From Chamaesiphon sp. 336R_metabinner_41 (GTDB lineage Bacteria; Cyanobacteriota; Cyanobacteriia; Cyanobacteriales; Chamaesiphonaceae), in assembly GCA_025359915.1 (NCBI GenBank), contig JANYDE010000021.1:1-46615 (forward strand): a DNA stretch of 46,615 nucleotides. Direction: 5' to 3'. The notes beneath the pieces are model-generated. The model ran no database searches. It had not been told where the DNA came from and saw only the letters and a program-made list of their open reading frames with translations. This document shows positions 33,699-45,088 of the stretch, piece by piece. A program made the translations under genes and the position numbers. The first letter of the stretch is position 1. Every line of letters starts with the position of its first letter.

Positions 33699-35081
33699 AT
33701 GAAAATCAATTTCTCTACTCCCAGCGGTTTTCCTGAATTTCTCCCTGGTGAAAAGCGACTAGAACAGCACCTGATGGATACAATTCGGCGGGTGTATGAA
33801 AGTTATGGTTTTACACCGATCGAAACACCTGCTGTCGAGCGGCTAGAAGTCCTCCAGGCGAAGGGAAACCAGGGTGATAACATAATCTACGGTTTGCAGC
33901 CGATGCTCCCGCCTAATCGCCAAGCAGAGCGGGATGAGGCAGGGAAGGGTGATACCGGAACGGAAGCGCGAGCGTTGAAATTCGATCAAACCGTGCCGTT
34001 GGCGGCTTATATTGCCCGTCATCTCAACGATTTACACTTTCCCTTTGCTAGGTATCAGATGGATCTGGTATTTAGGGGGGAACGAGCGAAAGATGGACGG
34101 TATCGTCAATTTCGCCAGTGTGATATTGACGTGGTGGGGCGGAAGGAATTGAGTCTACTTTATGATGCTCAAATGCCTGCAATTATTGCGGAGATTTTTA
34201 GTCAAATTAACATTGGCGATTTTCTGATTCGGATTAATAATCGCAAGGTATTAACAGGATTCTTTAGTTCATTGGGTGTTTCACCCGATCGCATCAAGGT
34301 TTGTATTAATATTATCGATATGCTCGAAAAGGTCGGTGTAGCTAAGGTATTAGCAGGTTTAGCAACTCAGGGTTTATCGCCAGAGCAATCTCAACAGGTA
34401 ATTGATTTTATCAGCATCAAAGGTGATGTCGATCTAGTCCTCGCTGCTCTAAATGAATTTGGTGATAAATTACCAAATGCTGACCAATTTAAGTTAGGAA
34501 TTGAGGAATTAACTACAGTAATTAATGGTGTGCGAAATCTCGGCGTGCCCGAACATCAATATTGTATCGATCTATCGATCGCCCGTGGATTAGACTACTA
34601 TACAGGTACGGTTTATGAAACTACCCTAATCGGACATGAAGCCCTCGGCAGTATCTGTTCTGGCGGTCGATACGAAGAGTTAGTCGGCACATTTTTAGGT
34701 GAAAGTATGCCAGGAGTGGGGATATCGATCGGACTTACTCGTCTAATTTATCGCTTACTCAAGGCTAATATTTTGCAACCATTAGCACCCACACCGACTC
34801 AAGTAATGGTCTTAAATCTTCAGGAAGATTTGATGCCAATCTATCTCCAAGTTTCCCAACAACTTCGCCAAGCCGGAATCAAAGTCGCCACTGCTTTTGA
34901 TAAACGCCCACTCAAAAAACAATTTGCCCTAGCAGACAAACAAGGAATAACTTTTTGCGTCGTTATTGGTGAACAGGAAGCTGCAAATAAGCAGTGCATC
35001 TTGAAGAATATGACAAATGGCGAACAAATTGTGGTTTCGATCGACAATTTAGCTACTGATGTAAAACAGCAACTGAAGTGA
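33699..35081 (+). CDS. hisS: Histidyl-tRNA synthetase
   Basis: A 460-aa class II aminoacyl-tRNA synthetase. Class motifs are visible: motif 1 around RVYESYGFTPIETPAVE, motif 2 as FRGERAKDGRYRQFRQCDID, the histidine-specific LDYYTGTVYE and SICSGGRYEELVG, and motif 3 GVGISIGLTRLIYRL. The C-terminal anticodon-binding domain has VMVLNLQEDLMPIYLQVSQQLR and FDKRPLKKQFALADKQGI. An Arg/Glu-rich loop (PPNRQAERDEAGKGDTGTEA) precedes the LKFDQTVPLAAYIA segment and looks like a lineage insertion. The retained histidine motifs argue for HisS, not the regulatory paralogue HisZ. Confidence 0.93.
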   Translation: MKINFSTPSGFPEFLPGEKRLEQHLMDTIRRVYESYGFTPIETPAVERLEVLQAKGNQGDNIIYGLQPMLPPNRQAERDEAGKGDTGTEARALKFDQTVPLAAYIARHLNDLHFPFARYQMDLVFRGERAKDGRYRQFRQCDIDVVGRKELSLLYDAQMPAIIAEIFSQINIGDFLIRINNRKVLTGFFSSLGVSPDRIKVCINIIDMLEKVGVAKVLAGLATQGLSPEQSQQVIDFISIKGDVDLVLAALNEFGDKLPNADQFKLGIEELTTVINGVRNLGVPEHQYCIDLSIARGLDYYTGTVYETTLIGHEALGSICSGGRYEELVGTFLGESMPGVGISIGLTRLIYRLLKANILQPLAPTPTQVMVLNLQEDLMPIYLQVSQQLRQAGIKVATAFDKRPLKKQFALADKQGITFCVVIGEQEAANKQCILKNMTNGEQIVVSIDNLATDVKQQLK

Positions 35082-35093
35082 AATAGCGATTTG

Positions 35094-35144
35094 CTTAGTG
35101 GTGGTTTCTCAAATTGGTAATCGATTTGCAAAACCACCACTAAG
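35094..35144. terminator. Hairpin between convergent hisS and crtH
   Basis: Perfect 14-bp arms CTTAGTGGTGGTTT (35094-35107) and AAACCACCACTAAG (35131-35144). A nested CAAAT/ATTTG stem lies in the loop. It is placed between converging genes and could end transcription from both sides, but T-runs are weak. Confidence 0.6.
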
Positions 35145-35219
35145 AATTGTAGTCATACGATTGTGGAGAGCGCAGAATTAGGCGTTCGGTTTTGATTTTT
35201 AGTCCCCAAAATTGTCCAT

Positions 35220-36758
35220 TCATATTCCCAAATCTGCCGCAATCCGGTGAGCGCAAGCAAACCCCGAAAATGCCACAGCATTTAAACCTTGTCCAGGGAA
35301 AGTACTATCTCCCACACAATACAATCCAGGTACCGCCGTGCGATTGAACGGCATATTCAGCAATCCTGGTAACTTGCGGCGGGGAATTGGCCCATAGCTG
35401 CCATCAGCACGCCCTAGAAAGCGTCTATGAGTGCGTGGAGTACCAACCTCCATAAAATCTAAACCCGCATTGATACCAGGGAAAATTCGCTCCAATCGAT
35501 CGAGCATTACACCCGCTCGTTCTTCTTTTTTAGTATTATATTCACTCGGACTTAAACCCTCCCAATCACTCATCCAACTAGGTGTAAAAGCATGAATAAT
35601 CTGATGTCCTTCAGGAGCCAAACTCGGATCGAGCAAAGTAGGAATAGAAACAAAAATTGTCCCTTCTGGCTCCTCCATTTGTGTCCAATCTTCTAGCAAT
35701 ACATGGTGGCACTCAGTCCCCGCAGGCAATACTTTGGCATCTACGCCCAAATGTAGACTTAAAAAAGCGGGGGATTTTTGATAACGCTCCTGCCATTTCT
35801 GTTCCTTCTTGGGCATTTCTGCCGCTGGTAATAGTTGCTCAAAAGTATCCCAGCGCGTTGCATTAGAAACAACCTTCTTGGCGTAGAAAGTCTTGCCATT
35901 TGCTAATTTTACCCCAACAGCTTTGCCCTGTTCGGTGATGATTTTTGTCACCCGCGATTTATAGTGAATTTCACCACCAAATTTAAGTAATCCCGATACT
36001 AACTTCTCAGCTATTTGACCCACACCTCCTTTTGGATAATTTATGCCACCATAATGTCGATCGGAAAATACCATCCCCGCATTAATCATCGGAGTCATTT
36101 CCGCAGGTACTACCGACCAAATATAGCATTCGATATCGATGAACTTCAGGACATCTGGATCCTTAATATACTTACGAGCAATATCACCCACATTCAAAGG
36201 CAAATATTTAACTAATCCCAGACATGCCGCCGGATGTTGAAAGAAAACACGAGTCAAATATCGCAACTCTTCCAGCGATAATAAATCCATTGCATTCAAA
36301 CAATTAAATACCTGCCAACACTCATCATAAAACTGCCTAATTCCCTTTGCTTCATTTGGAAATTTGACAAACAATCCTTGTAAAAACTGCTCGTAATCCT
36401 GATGAACCTTAATATCTAAATCATTCGGTAAATGATACTGAACCTGCACCGGATCGGGAATCGTCTCGATACTTTCTCCCACCGCCGCTAATGCACGAGT
36501 CAATAAATTAGTCGTACCCTGCTTCCCAAATCCAAAAATCATCGAAGCACCAACATCAAATCGGTAGCCTTCTCGATCGAAATATCCCGAACTCCCGCCC
36601 GGAATCAAATACCGTTCCAACACCAGCACTTTTGCACCCTTAGCCGCCAACTGAGTCGCCGTCACCAGTCCGCCAATCCCCGAACCGATAATAATTGCAT
36701 CAAAAGTAGTTCTATCGCCTAGGGGCACATCAGCGTTGGGATTAGCACTCACAGTCAT
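35220..36758 (-). CDS. crtH: Carotenoid (prolycopene) isomerase CrtH
   Basis: CrtH isomerises poly-cis lycopene to all-trans lycopene in cyanobacterial carotenoid synthesis. The 512-aa flavoprotein has the FAD motif [20 protein letters not shown], then [20 protein letters not shown], which is family-typical. [18 protein letters not shown] and the C-terminal [21 protein letters not shown] complete the signatures. This pattern and length fit CrtH better than phytoene or zeta-carotene desaturases. It is monocistronic and convergent with hisS. Confidence 0.94.
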   Translation of the reverse strand: MTVSANPNADVPLGDRTTFDAIIIGSGIGGLVTATQLAAKGAKVLVLERYLIPGGSSGYFDREGYRFDVGASMIFGFGKQGTTNLLTRALAAVGESIETIPDPVQVQYHLPNDLDIKVHQDYEQFLQGLFVKFPNEAKGIRQFYDECWQVFNCLNAMDLLSLEELRYLTRVFFQHPAACLGLVKYLPLNVGDIARKYIKDPDVLKFIDIECYIWSVVPAEMTPMINAGMVFSDRHYGGINYPKGGVGQIAEKLVSGLLKFGGEIHYKSRVTKIITEQGKAVGVKLANGKTFYAKKVVSNATRWDTFEQLLPAAEMPKKEQKWQERYQKSPAFLSLHLGVDAKVLPAGTECHHVLLEDWTQMEEPEGTIFVSIPTLLDPSLAPEGHQIIHAFTPSWMSDWEGLSPSEYNTKKEERAGVMLDRLERIFPGINAGLDFMEVGTPRTHRRFLGRADGSYGPIPRRKLPGLLNMPFNRTAVPGLYCVGDSTFPGQGLNAVAFSGFACAHRIAADLGI

Positions 36759-36790
36759 AAATTAATCTGAAAAACTCTAGATATCATACT

Positions 36791-37609
36791 CTATCCAATT
36801 TTACATTTCATCACATCGGGATCTAGTTGCACTAAATTCTGAGCCTGTGCTACTGGCATCCGCCATGTTGCCCGCTCAAAAAAATCATCCATTAAGGGTG
36901 GAATAATAGATTTTCGGATGATGCCTGTATTCTTCATCAATTCTAAGTTAATTTTAAATTCTTTTGTACACTTGCTTCTGTATTTTACAGATCTTTCTCT
37001 GAGTTGATCGGGGTTTAATGGTTCTAGTCCTAACTTGGCTGAATAACTAAGCCTCATATGATAGTCAATCATTTCAGCATACTTAACTTCTGCTATCATA
37101 GGTTCTTGACTTTTGATTACTCTGCTCTGATTGATTTGTGGAACTTGCTCTATATATCTTTCCTTTGTATTAACATTTGTCAACACAAAAAATACATCTC
37201 CTGTTACTTTATTTACAGTCAGGTCAAAAGTAAAAAATTCAAAATCTAGTGTTGTATATATTTTGTCTACAAAATTGTGTGAATGAAATGATGGTGCAAC
37301 CGCAATTAACTTAACGGGTTTTCTATAGTCTATCCCATTTAATCGTGGCTTATTCTCGATCAAGCCATGATAATATCTAGTGAGCTGTTGAACAACATAT
37401 CTATCTTCTGTATTCTTCAACTCAATGATAGTCAATTTTCCTTGATTATCTGTTGCTAAAACATCACAAATTTCAGTCCCAATTCTATACTGCCTAGAGA
37501 TTGGAGATAAATTCAGTAATTTATCTAAGTGAATAAATACAAAATTTTCAAGCTCTGTCTCACTTTTGAATTTAAAGTCCCCTTCTTTTGTCTTGATTAT
37601 CGCGCTCAA
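36791..37609 (-). CDS. PD-(D/E)XK nuclease-like protein (NucS/DUF91-type)
   Basis: A 272-aa protein whose N-terminal half has a restriction-endonuclease-like core. TEICDVLATDNQGKLTIIELKN supplies Asp49, Glu63 and Lys65, and VVQQLTRYYHGL supplies the following Gln (residue 75). This arrangement is seen in NucS and DUF91-type nucleases. The C-terminal half (residues 165-272) is not recognised. The gene is visibly more AT-rich than its neighbours, and an orphan antitoxin-like ORF lies beyond it, so it may have been acquired. It could act in DNA repair or in defence; nothing here decides between them. Confidence 0.72.
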   Translation of the reverse strand: MSAIIKTKEGDFKFKSETELENFVFIHLDKLLNLSPISRQYRIGTEICDVLATDNQGKLTIIELKNTEDRYVVQQLTRYYHGLIENKPRLNGIDYRKPVKLIAVAPSFHSHNFVDKIYTTLDFEFFTFDLTVNKVTGDVFFVLTNVNTKERYIEQVPQINQSRVIKSQEPMIAEVKYAEMIDYHMRLSYSAKLGLEPLNPDQLRERSVKYRSKCTKEFKINLELMKNTGIIRKSIIPPLMDDFFERATWRMPVAQAQNLVQLDPDVMKCKIG

Positions 37610-37749
37610 TGGTAAAAGCTACCTCTTTATGGATCATTAGCTAGTATTCCCATTTATAGCTACAGATACAACATAACCCACAATACAATTTCTTCAGTCC
37701 CAACGCAATTGTATTGTGAATCTCAATTGCGACATGATCCGTAACCCGA

Positions 37750-37944
37750 CTAGCTCATGATTTCAGCTACTGACTTAGGTTTCAATTTGCCCGATCGCAC
37801 ATCTAGTGATGCTTGTCGTGCATATTCTGCTAATTCAGTTCTGCGGATTTCAGATTTATGTGTTTGGATTGCTATCACAAGAGCTTCTTGCTCTTCACCA
37901 GGCAAGTCTAGCGCAGCTTCTAAGACTTGTTGCAATGTAGTCAT
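37750..37944 (-). CDS. Antitoxin-like small protein without a partner toxin
   Basis: A 64-aa helical protein (MTTLQQVLEAALDLPGEEQ...) that resembles the small antitoxin-like proteins often paired with RelE/ParE or PIN toxins in cyanobacteria. The LDLPGEEQEALVIAI segment is a typical first helix pair. The C-terminal half is charged and ends GKLKPKSVAEIMS. No toxin ORF lies on either side: mutS ends 43 bp downstream, and the 140 bp upstream holds no ORF. It is either an orphan left after toxin loss or a small protein of another function. Confidence 0.6.
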   Translation of the reverse strand: MTTLQQVLEAALDLPGEEQEALVIAIQTHKSEIRRTELAEYARQASLDVRSGKLKPKSVAEIMS

Positions 37945-37987
37945 ATGTTTACTATTGGTTTGGTTTGTTTACAGTATTAGATCTCAA

Positions 37988-40576
37988 TTATGACATCGAT
38001 TCCCGTAGTCCCAAGGCAATTTTACTATGCTCTTCAATCTGCGACATCACTTGTCGAGCGCGACTAATTACCGTTGGCGGTAAACCTGCCAATCTTCCCG
38101 CTTCAATCCCATAGGATTTACTTGCGCCGCCTGGTTGGACTTGATGGAGGAAGATAATTTGATCGGGTAATTCTTTGACTGTGACTTGATAATTTGCGAC
38201 GTTCGAGAGGATCGATGCGAGTTCGTTTAGTTCGTGATAATGGGTGGCAAAAATTGTGCGCGATCGAATTTCACTGGCTAGATATTCGGCGACTGCCCAG
38301 GCGATCGATAAACCATCAAATGTCGCTGTTCCCCGTCCAATTTCATCTAATAAAACGAGAGAATTTGCCGTGGCGTGATTAAGAATATTTGCAGTTTCAT
38401 TCATTTCGACCATGAAAGTGGATTGTCCGGTGGCGAGATCGTCTACTGCGCCGACGCGGGTAAAGATGCGATCGCATATTCCCAATGTCGCATTAGTTGC
38501 GGGGACAAAACTACCGATTTGCGCCATGATTTGGATTAGTCCAAGTTGGCGTAAATAACAACTTTTGCCGCTGGCATTTGGCCCAGTGAGGATGATTAAA
38601 TCGGGTGATTCGACACTGGGGGGGATGTGTTCGGGTTGTCCGAGTTGAGTGGAATTGGGGACGAAAAATCCAGCTAATAGGGCTTTTTCAACTACGGGAT
38701 GACGACCATCGGTGATATGGATTTCGCGACTCGGTACCATATTGGGGCGACAATAGCCTTGGGTGACGGCGATTTCTGCTAAACCGCAGAGGACATCGAT
38801 CGCGGAGATACTGCGGGCTACGGTGCGGATTTGCTCGGTGTGGGTGGCTACTATGGTGCGGAGTTCGACGAAGATTTCGTGTTCGATTCGGTTGAGATCT
38901 TCTTGGGCGGTGAGGATGCGGACTTCCCGCTCTTTGAGTTCGGGGGTGATGTAGCGTTCTTCGTTGGTGAGGGTCTGTTTGCGGATGTAGTCGGCGGGTA
39001 CTTGGTCGGCTTTGAGGCGGGAGATGCTGATATAATAGCCAAAGGTTTTATTGAAGCCTACTTTTAAATTGGCTATGCCCGTGCGTTCGCGTTCGATCGA
39101 TTCTAAGTTAGCAATCCACTGAAGATCGCCGCTGGCTGAGAGGCGCATTTCGTCGAGTTGGGTATTGATGCCAGGGCGAATAATTCCACCTTCTTTGAGG
39201 TGAATCGGGGGATGTTCTACGAGGTGGGCGGCGATATCTTGTCCCAAGGCTTCGAGTTCGGCGGGGACATGGTGGAGGGTTTTCAAAAATGGGGATTTGC
39301 CCTGGGTGGCAATAGTGGCGAGTTCGGGCAGTTTGAGGAAGGAGTCGGCGAGGGCGACTAAATCGCGTGCATTGGCTCGTCCTGATGCGGCTTTTCCCGT
39401 CAGGCGTTCGATGTCGTAGATCCGTTTGAGCAGTTGCTGGAGATCTTGGCGCAGGAAGGTGTTTTCGACGAGTTCTTGGATCGTATCTTGGCGTTTATTG
39501 ATGCTGTGAATATCTAATAGGGGTTGTAAAATCCAGCGGCGTAATGCACGTCCACCCATTGCGGTACAGGTTCGATCGAGTGCCCACAAAAGAGAACCCT
39601 GAAAGTTGCCGTCCCTAACGGTTTGAGTGATTTCTAAGTTACGGCGAGATTGATGATCTAGAACGAGATAATCGCCGAGGGAATAGGTGCGGAGCGGTTG
39701 GAGGGCGACGGGGTTACTTTTTTGGGTGGCTTCGAGATATTCTAATAAGCCGCCAGCAGCCCTTACAGCGAGCGGAAATGGCGAACACCCCAAAGATTCT
39801 AACGATCGCATTTTGAAGGTATCCAGCAGCCGTTGCTTGGCTTCTGGGAGCGTAAATGGTGCCAGGGGGCGCATGGCATAGCAGAAGCAATTGGGGAGGC
39901 TGGTAGGGAGTAAATCCGAGGTTTCACCTGGGCGCAGGAGACGGTTGAGATCTGGCGCGGCGATGGGGATGAGGACTTCTGGCGGTTGGAGCCGCATTAA
40001 TTCCTGGGTCAGCACTTCTAAATCGCTGCTCTGGGTGGTGAGAAATTCACCCGTAGAAATATCTGTATAGGCTAGTCCCCAATTATCGCCGACGAGAACG
40101 ATCGCGGCGAGAAAATTATTCCGCCGCGATTGGAGCATTTCTTCTTCCTGAATCGTTCCAGGTGTCAGTACCCGCACGACTTCCCGCCTAACTAAATTAC
40201 CTGCGGCTTCGGCGGCGGTTTCCATCTGGTCGCAGAGGGCGATCGCGTAACCTTTTTCGACTAACATGGCACAATAGCGATCGACTGCATGGTGCGGTAC
40301 GCCTGTCATCGGTACCCGTCCGATTTCTTTCCCGCCTTCCTTGCTAGTTAGTACTAATTCCAGTTCCCGCGCAATCGTAATCGCATCTTGGAAGAAAGTC
40401 TCGAAGAAATCACCACAACGGTATAACAGCAAAGCGTGGGGATATTGTTCTTTGACTTCGACATAGTGTTGGTACATCGGCGAGAGCTTTGATTTATCAA
40501 GCAACCGATAATCACCGTTGCGAATTTGGCTCTGGCTCGTGCGAATACCTGTCAAGTCGGGAATATTGTCAGACAT
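37988..40576 (-). CDS. mutS: DNA mismatch repair protein MutS
   Basis: MutS recognises mismatches and starts repair. The 862-aa protein has the mismatch-binding N-terminal domain ([16 protein letters not shown], with the Phe-x-Glu wedge GDFFE). Connector and lever domains follow, then the ATPase with Walker [14 protein letters not shown] near residue 665, Walker [18 protein letters not shown], and [11 protein letters not shown]. The ATG at 40576 is chosen; an open TTG start 11 codons earlier is less plausible, and neither has a strong ribosome binding site. Length is normal for cyanobacterial MutS1. Confidence 0.96.
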   Translation of the reverse strand: MSDNIPDLTGIRTSQSQIRNGDYRLLDKSKLSPMYQHYVEVKEQYPHALLLYRCGDFFETFFQDAITIARELELVLTSKEGGKEIGRVPMTGVPHHAVDRYCAMLVEKGYAIALCDQMETAAEAAGNLVRREVVRVLTPGTIQEEEMLQSRRNNFLAAIVLVGDNWGLAYTDISTGEFLTTQSSDLEVLTQELMRLQPPEVLIPIAAPDLNRLLRPGETSDLLPTSLPNCFCYAMRPLAPFTLPEAKQRLLDTFKMRSLESLGCSPFPLAVRAAGGLLEYLEATQKSNPVALQPLRTYSLGDYLVLDHQSRRNLEITQTVRDGNFQGSLLWALDRTCTAMGGRALRRWILQPLLDIHSINKRQDTIQELVENTFLRQDLQQLLKRIYDIERLTGKAASGRANARDLVALADSFLKLPELATIATQGKSPFLKTLHHVPAELEALGQDIAAHLVEHPPIHLKEGGIIRPGINTQLDEMRLSASGDLQWIANLESIERERTGIANLKVGFNKTFGYYISISRLKADQVPADYIRKQTLTNEERYITPELKEREVRILTAQEDLNRIEHEIFVELRTIVATHTEQIRTVARSISAIDVLCGLAEIAVTQGYCRPNMVPSREIHITDGRHPVVEKALLAGFFVPNSTQLGQPEHIPPSVESPDLIILTGPNASGKSCYLRQLGLIQIMAQIGSFVPATNATLGICDRIFTRVGAVDDLATGQSTFMVEMNETANILNHATANSLVLLDEIGRGTATFDGLSIAWAVAEYLASEIRSRTIFATHYHELNELASILSNVANYQVTVKELPDQIIFLHQVQPGGASKSYGIEAGRLAGLPPTVISRARQVMSQIEEHSKIALGLRESMS

Positions 40577-40601
40577 GAAGAGAGTGGAATAGTGGGGACT
40601 C

Positions 40602-40635
40602 AGATCCAAAGGCTTCTCTAAGAAGTCGGGGATCT
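40602..40635. repeat. Degenerate copy of the palindromic dispersed repeat
   Basis: The right half, AAGAAGTCGGGGATCTAG, equals that at 3409-3426. The left half (AGATCCAAAGGCTTCTC) has drifted from the palindrome. It lies just upstream of the mutS start, in the region where its promoter would be expected. Confidence 0.8.
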
Positions 40636-40868
40636 AGCGGGCGTAATGGCTATTTTACTATTTGCTGTTCGTGGCTAGGGGATCGATCGTTGAAATGGCT
40701 TAGACAATCTTAGCGATGTTAAGATATCCGATGATTCTGATTCTCTCCCCGTCTCCCAGTCCCCCAGTCTCTCTTCTTCCCGCTCGGATAACACACCCTC
40801 CCAAATCTGGATCGATCGAATAGGATGGAAATATACGCCTAATTTCCGATCGATGAGGTAATTTTACA

Positions 40869-41603
40869 TTGGCAGACCATCACCCATTTCTATATTATTG
40901 GTTTGCTTTCCTCGGTATTATTTTGGGTAGATATTTTTTGGTCGCTGGTGGAACCCATCTACTGATTCACTCGGTGCTAAAACAGTTTTTTGTTGATCGA
41001 GAAATATCGATCGATCCACCAGTTTGGGAGTCAATTAGACGAGATATCAAGTTATCACTACTTTCAACGGTGATTTTCGCGCTCAGTGCGGCATTTTCGA
41101 TCTTTGAGTTCGATCGAGGTGGTACATTTTTATATACTGATTTAGATAAATATGGATTCTGGTATCTAGGCTTGAGCTTTGTGGCTGTACTGCTGCTCCA
41201 AGATACTTACTTCTATTTTCTCCATCGCTTATTTCACCACCCCAAGCTATTCAAATGGTTTCATTTGGGGCACCATCTATCTAAACATCCGACACCCTGG
41301 ACATCATTCGCCTTCGATCCGGCGGAGGCAGTTTTTCAAGCGTTATTTTTAGTCGCGATCGTCTTTACAATCCCCCTGCATTTTTGGACGGCGATCGCAA
41401 TTATTATGACGATGACAATTTGGTCAGTCTTAAATCATCTGGGATTTTCATTGTATCCCAAATCGGGATACTTGAGCTGGTGGGGACAATGGACAATCGG
41501 CCCTGCACATCATTCTGTTCATCATCATAAATGTACCAAACATTATGGATTATATTTTACTTTTTGGGATCGATTACTCGGTACGCAGGACTTTAATAAT
41601 TAG
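40869..41603 (+). CDS. Sterol desaturase/fatty acid hydroxylase family di-iron membrane protein
   Basis: A 244-aa integral membrane protein with the histidine clusters of the fatty-acid-hydroxylase superfamily: LHRLFHH (119-124), HLGHH (132-136) and HHSVHHHKC near the C-terminus. Together they form a di-iron site. Hydrophobic segments lie at about 9-35, 63-80, 96-112 and 153-185. The start is TTG at 40869, with GAGG about 12 nt upstream; no closer ATG keeps the first helix. Substrate is not evident. Its stop is 3 bp before the left end of an IS630 element, so the IS inserted immediately behind the gene. Confidence 0.88.
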   Translation: MADHHPFLYYWFAFLGIILGRYFLVAGGTHLLIHSVLKQFFVDREISIDPPVWESIRRDIKLSLLSTVIFALSAAFSIFEFDRGGTFLYTDLDKYGFWYLGLSFVAVLLLQDTYFYFLHRLFHHPKLFKWFHLGHHLSKHPTPWTSFAFDPAEAVFQALFLVAIVFTIPLHFWTAIAIIMTMTIWSVLNHLGFSLYPKSGYLSWWGQWTIGPAHHSVHHHKCTKHYGLYFTFWDRLLGTQDFNN

Positions 41604-41606
41604 ATT

Positions 41607-41634
41607 TATAGCAACAGCCAGGGCTGTTAGGACG
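41607..41634 (+). repeat. IS630 left terminal inverted repeat
   Basis: Reads TATAGCAACAGCCAGGG onward. It pairs with the right end with one G/A difference. It begins 3 bp after the stop of the hydroxylase-family gene. Confidence 0.93.
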
Positions 41635-41670
41635 TAGAATAGAGTAAATACTTCACTAAATGTTTGAGCA

Positions 41671-42545
41671 ATGCCAAAACCTTACAGTTATGATTTTCGG
41701 AGAAAGGTAATCGAAGCAATTGAGTTGGATGGGCGCAAAAAAGGTGAAGTAAGTGAAATCTTTAATATTAGCCGCAACACAATTAATCTATGGCTGGATC
41801 GGAAAGAACAAACAGGGAATTTTTTACCTGAGCCAAATAGACCACCAGGAAATAATCATAAGATTACAGACTGGAAGAAGTTTACAGAGTTTGCTAATAA
41901 CAATGGAGATAAGACTCAGGAGGAGATGGCTCAATTGTGGGAGGGAGATATCAGTAAGCGGACTATTTCTCGTGCGTTGGAAAAAATTGGATTTACCCGT
42001 AAAAAAAAACTTATGGATACCTCGAACGGGACGATACAAAGCGTCAAATATTTTTGGAGCAGTTAGCCAAGATTAGCCCTGAGAGTCTTGTCTACGCTGA
42101 TGAATCTGGCATGGATAATAGAGATGAATATGCTTATGGTTGGAATAAAACTGGTCAACGGTTTCATGCACTCAAATCAGGAAGACGGCAAGGACGGGTT
42201 AATATGATTGCAGCTTATTGTGATCATCAGTTAATTGCACCTTTTACGGTTGAAGGAGCTTGTAATAGAACGGTTTTTGAAACCTGGATTGAAACTTGTT
42301 TGGTTAAATGTCTAAAACCAGGACAGTGGTTAGTAATCGATAATGCCACTTTTCACAAAGGTGGACGTATTGAAGAGTTGATTGAACAAGCAGGTTGTAA
42401 GGTGCTGTATCTGCCGCCCTATTCTCCAGATCTAAACAAGATTGAGCAATGTTGGTCATGGTTAAAAAGTCGGGTTCGTAAATGTCGCGCTCAGTTTGAT
42501 TCTCTCCGTGATGCGATCGAGCATGTCTTGAAATTAGCGTCCTAA
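41671..42545 (+). CDS. IS630 transposase expressed by -1 frameshift
   Basis: Frame 0 (41671-42066) encodes the helix-turn-helix half, MPKPYSYDFRRKVIEAIEL... and VSEIFNISRNTINLWLDRK. It breaks at a run of nine A (42001-42009), after which it would yield a 131-aa product. Shifting -1 at that run restores ...RKKKTYGYLERDD... and continues to the DDE half: VYADESGMD, WLVIDNATFHKGG and LNKIEQCWSWLK hold the three catalytic acids. The joined protein would be 291 aa, normal for IS630. Such A-run slippage is a known expression control in this family, so this is more likely programmed than a defect. The stop codon lies inside the right terminal repeat. Confidence 0.9.
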
Positions 42546-42565
42546 CAGCCTTGGCTGTTGCTATA
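42538..42565 (-). repeat. IS630 right terminal inverted repeat
   Basis: Ends GGCTGTTGCTATA. It contains the last codon and the TAA of the transposase gene. Confidence 0.93.
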
Positions 42566-42616
42566 TTTGCAAATAGATACTAGGGTATTATTTAACATTC
42601 CTGCAAATATTGCACC

Positions 42617-42649
42617 AAAAAACCCTTTAATCGATCGATTAAAGGGTTT
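42617..42649 (-). terminator. Rho-independent terminator of the atp transcript
   Basis: A perfect 30-bp palindrome (AAACCCTTTAATCGA/TCGATTAAAGGGTTT, 42620-42649) starts 26 bp after atpC. On the minus strand it is followed by a run of six T. The GATCGATC-like centre is the word that is frequent across this genome. Confidence 0.92.
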
Positions 42650-42675
42650 GTTATTAATTCACAATCTATTTTCAA

Positions 42676-43077
42676 CTAACCAGCAGCTTGAAGTCTAGCG
42701 CGTGCGCGTTTGAAAGCTTGAGTAGCTTGGATTTGTTCTTGACGAGTACTAGATTGAGTAGTAGCTACTTTTGCTTCCGCTTCAGTCAAATCTTTTTGAG
42801 CTTGTTCTTTATTAATTGATTCGCCTAATTCTGCACCGTTAACTAGTACGGTTACTTCATTATTATCAACTTCAGCAAAGCCACCCATCAAAGCGATTGG
42901 GATCCATTTATCTTTGCCAGATTTAACGCGCATTACCGCAGTATCTAAGGCGGTTAAAAGCGATGCGTGACCAGTCAAAATACCTAATTGACCAGTTGTG
43001 CTAGGTAAAATCACTTCGTCTGCTGTGCCGTCCCAGACGGTCTTATCTGGAGCAATTACTCTTACTGTTAATGTCAT
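42676..43077 (-). CDS. atpC: ATP synthase epsilon subunit
   Basis: The 133-aa epsilon subunit of the F1 rotor, which couples c-ring rotation to catalysis and inhibits wasteful ATP hydrolysis. The N-terminal beta-sandwich ([36 protein letters not shown], seen as separate motifs up to GHA) is strongly conserved. The C-terminal helical hairpin runs from about 88 ([15 protein letters not shown]) to [11 protein letters not shown]. It follows atpB on the same strand, as in other cyanobacteria, where atpB-atpC is separate from the main atp operon. A 172-bp repeat element fills the gap between the two. Confidence 0.97.
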   Translation of the reverse strand: MTLTVRVIAPDKTVWDGTADEVILPSTTGQLGILTGHASLLTALDTAVMRVKSGKDKWIPIALMGGFAEVDNNEVTVLVNGAELGESINKEQAQKDLTEAEAKVATTQSSTRQEQIQATQAFKRARARLQAAG

Positions 43078-43117
43078 GTTTTATAGTTAGTTTTTATAGT
43101 TTGGTTCGAGCTTGATG

Positions 43118-43289
43118 GCGGCGGAGATTTTACCCCCAACCCAGATCTCCTTCCCAATGTACTGTGTATGCACAAGTCTTTTGGAGATGATGCGTAGATC
43201 TCTACCCCACCCCAGCCCTCCCCTTTCCAAGGGGAGGGAGCGAAAGTCCCCCTTTCTAAGGGGGGTTGGGGGGTAAAGATCTCCGCCGC
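43118..43289. mobile_element. 172-bp hairpin-rich repeat element between atpB and atpC
   Basis: The left end GCGGCGGAGATTTTACCCC and the right end GGTAAAGATCTCCGCCGC are inverted copies with small indels. Inside are two strong hairpins, CCCTCCCC-TTTCCAA-GGGGAGGG and CCCCCTT-TCT-AAGGGGG. The inner block at 43184-43240 recurs reversed at 23581-23637. No ORF here is credible. It lies in a two-gene operon whose stoichiometry matters, so its RNA structure could affect atpC expression. Confidence 0.82.
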
Positions 43290-43302
43290 AGTCAAACAAT
43301 TC

Positions 43303-45088
<1,786 letters not shown>

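Larger units (their letters stand above)
41607..42565. mobile_element. IS630-family insertion sequence with TA flanks
   Basis: Terminal inverted repeats at 41607-41634 and 42538-42565 agree at 27 of 28 positions (outermost TATAGCAACAGCC). Each end also folds on itself through ACAGCC/GGCTGT. The outermost TA on each side fits the TA target duplication of IS630/Tc1-type elements, making the element proper about 41609-42563. A single transposase gene split by a frameshift fills it. Near-identical ends and intact catalytic residues suggest recent, possibly active, transposition. Confidence 0.93.

Noticed and set aside
38831-39361. Plus-strand ORFs inside mutS (38831-39067 and 39158-39361)
   Set aside because: They are antisense shadows of the MutS coding frame with Gly/Val/Glu-biased composition.
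40935-40943. A 9-nt match to the guide within the hydroxylase-family gene
   Set aside because: It is low-complexity, inside a coding region, has no TTC before it, and mismatches follow at once.
43074-43299. Two overlapping minus-strand ORFs between atpC and atpB
   Set aside because: They are Pro/Gly/Ser-rich translations of the inverted-repeat element, not genes.
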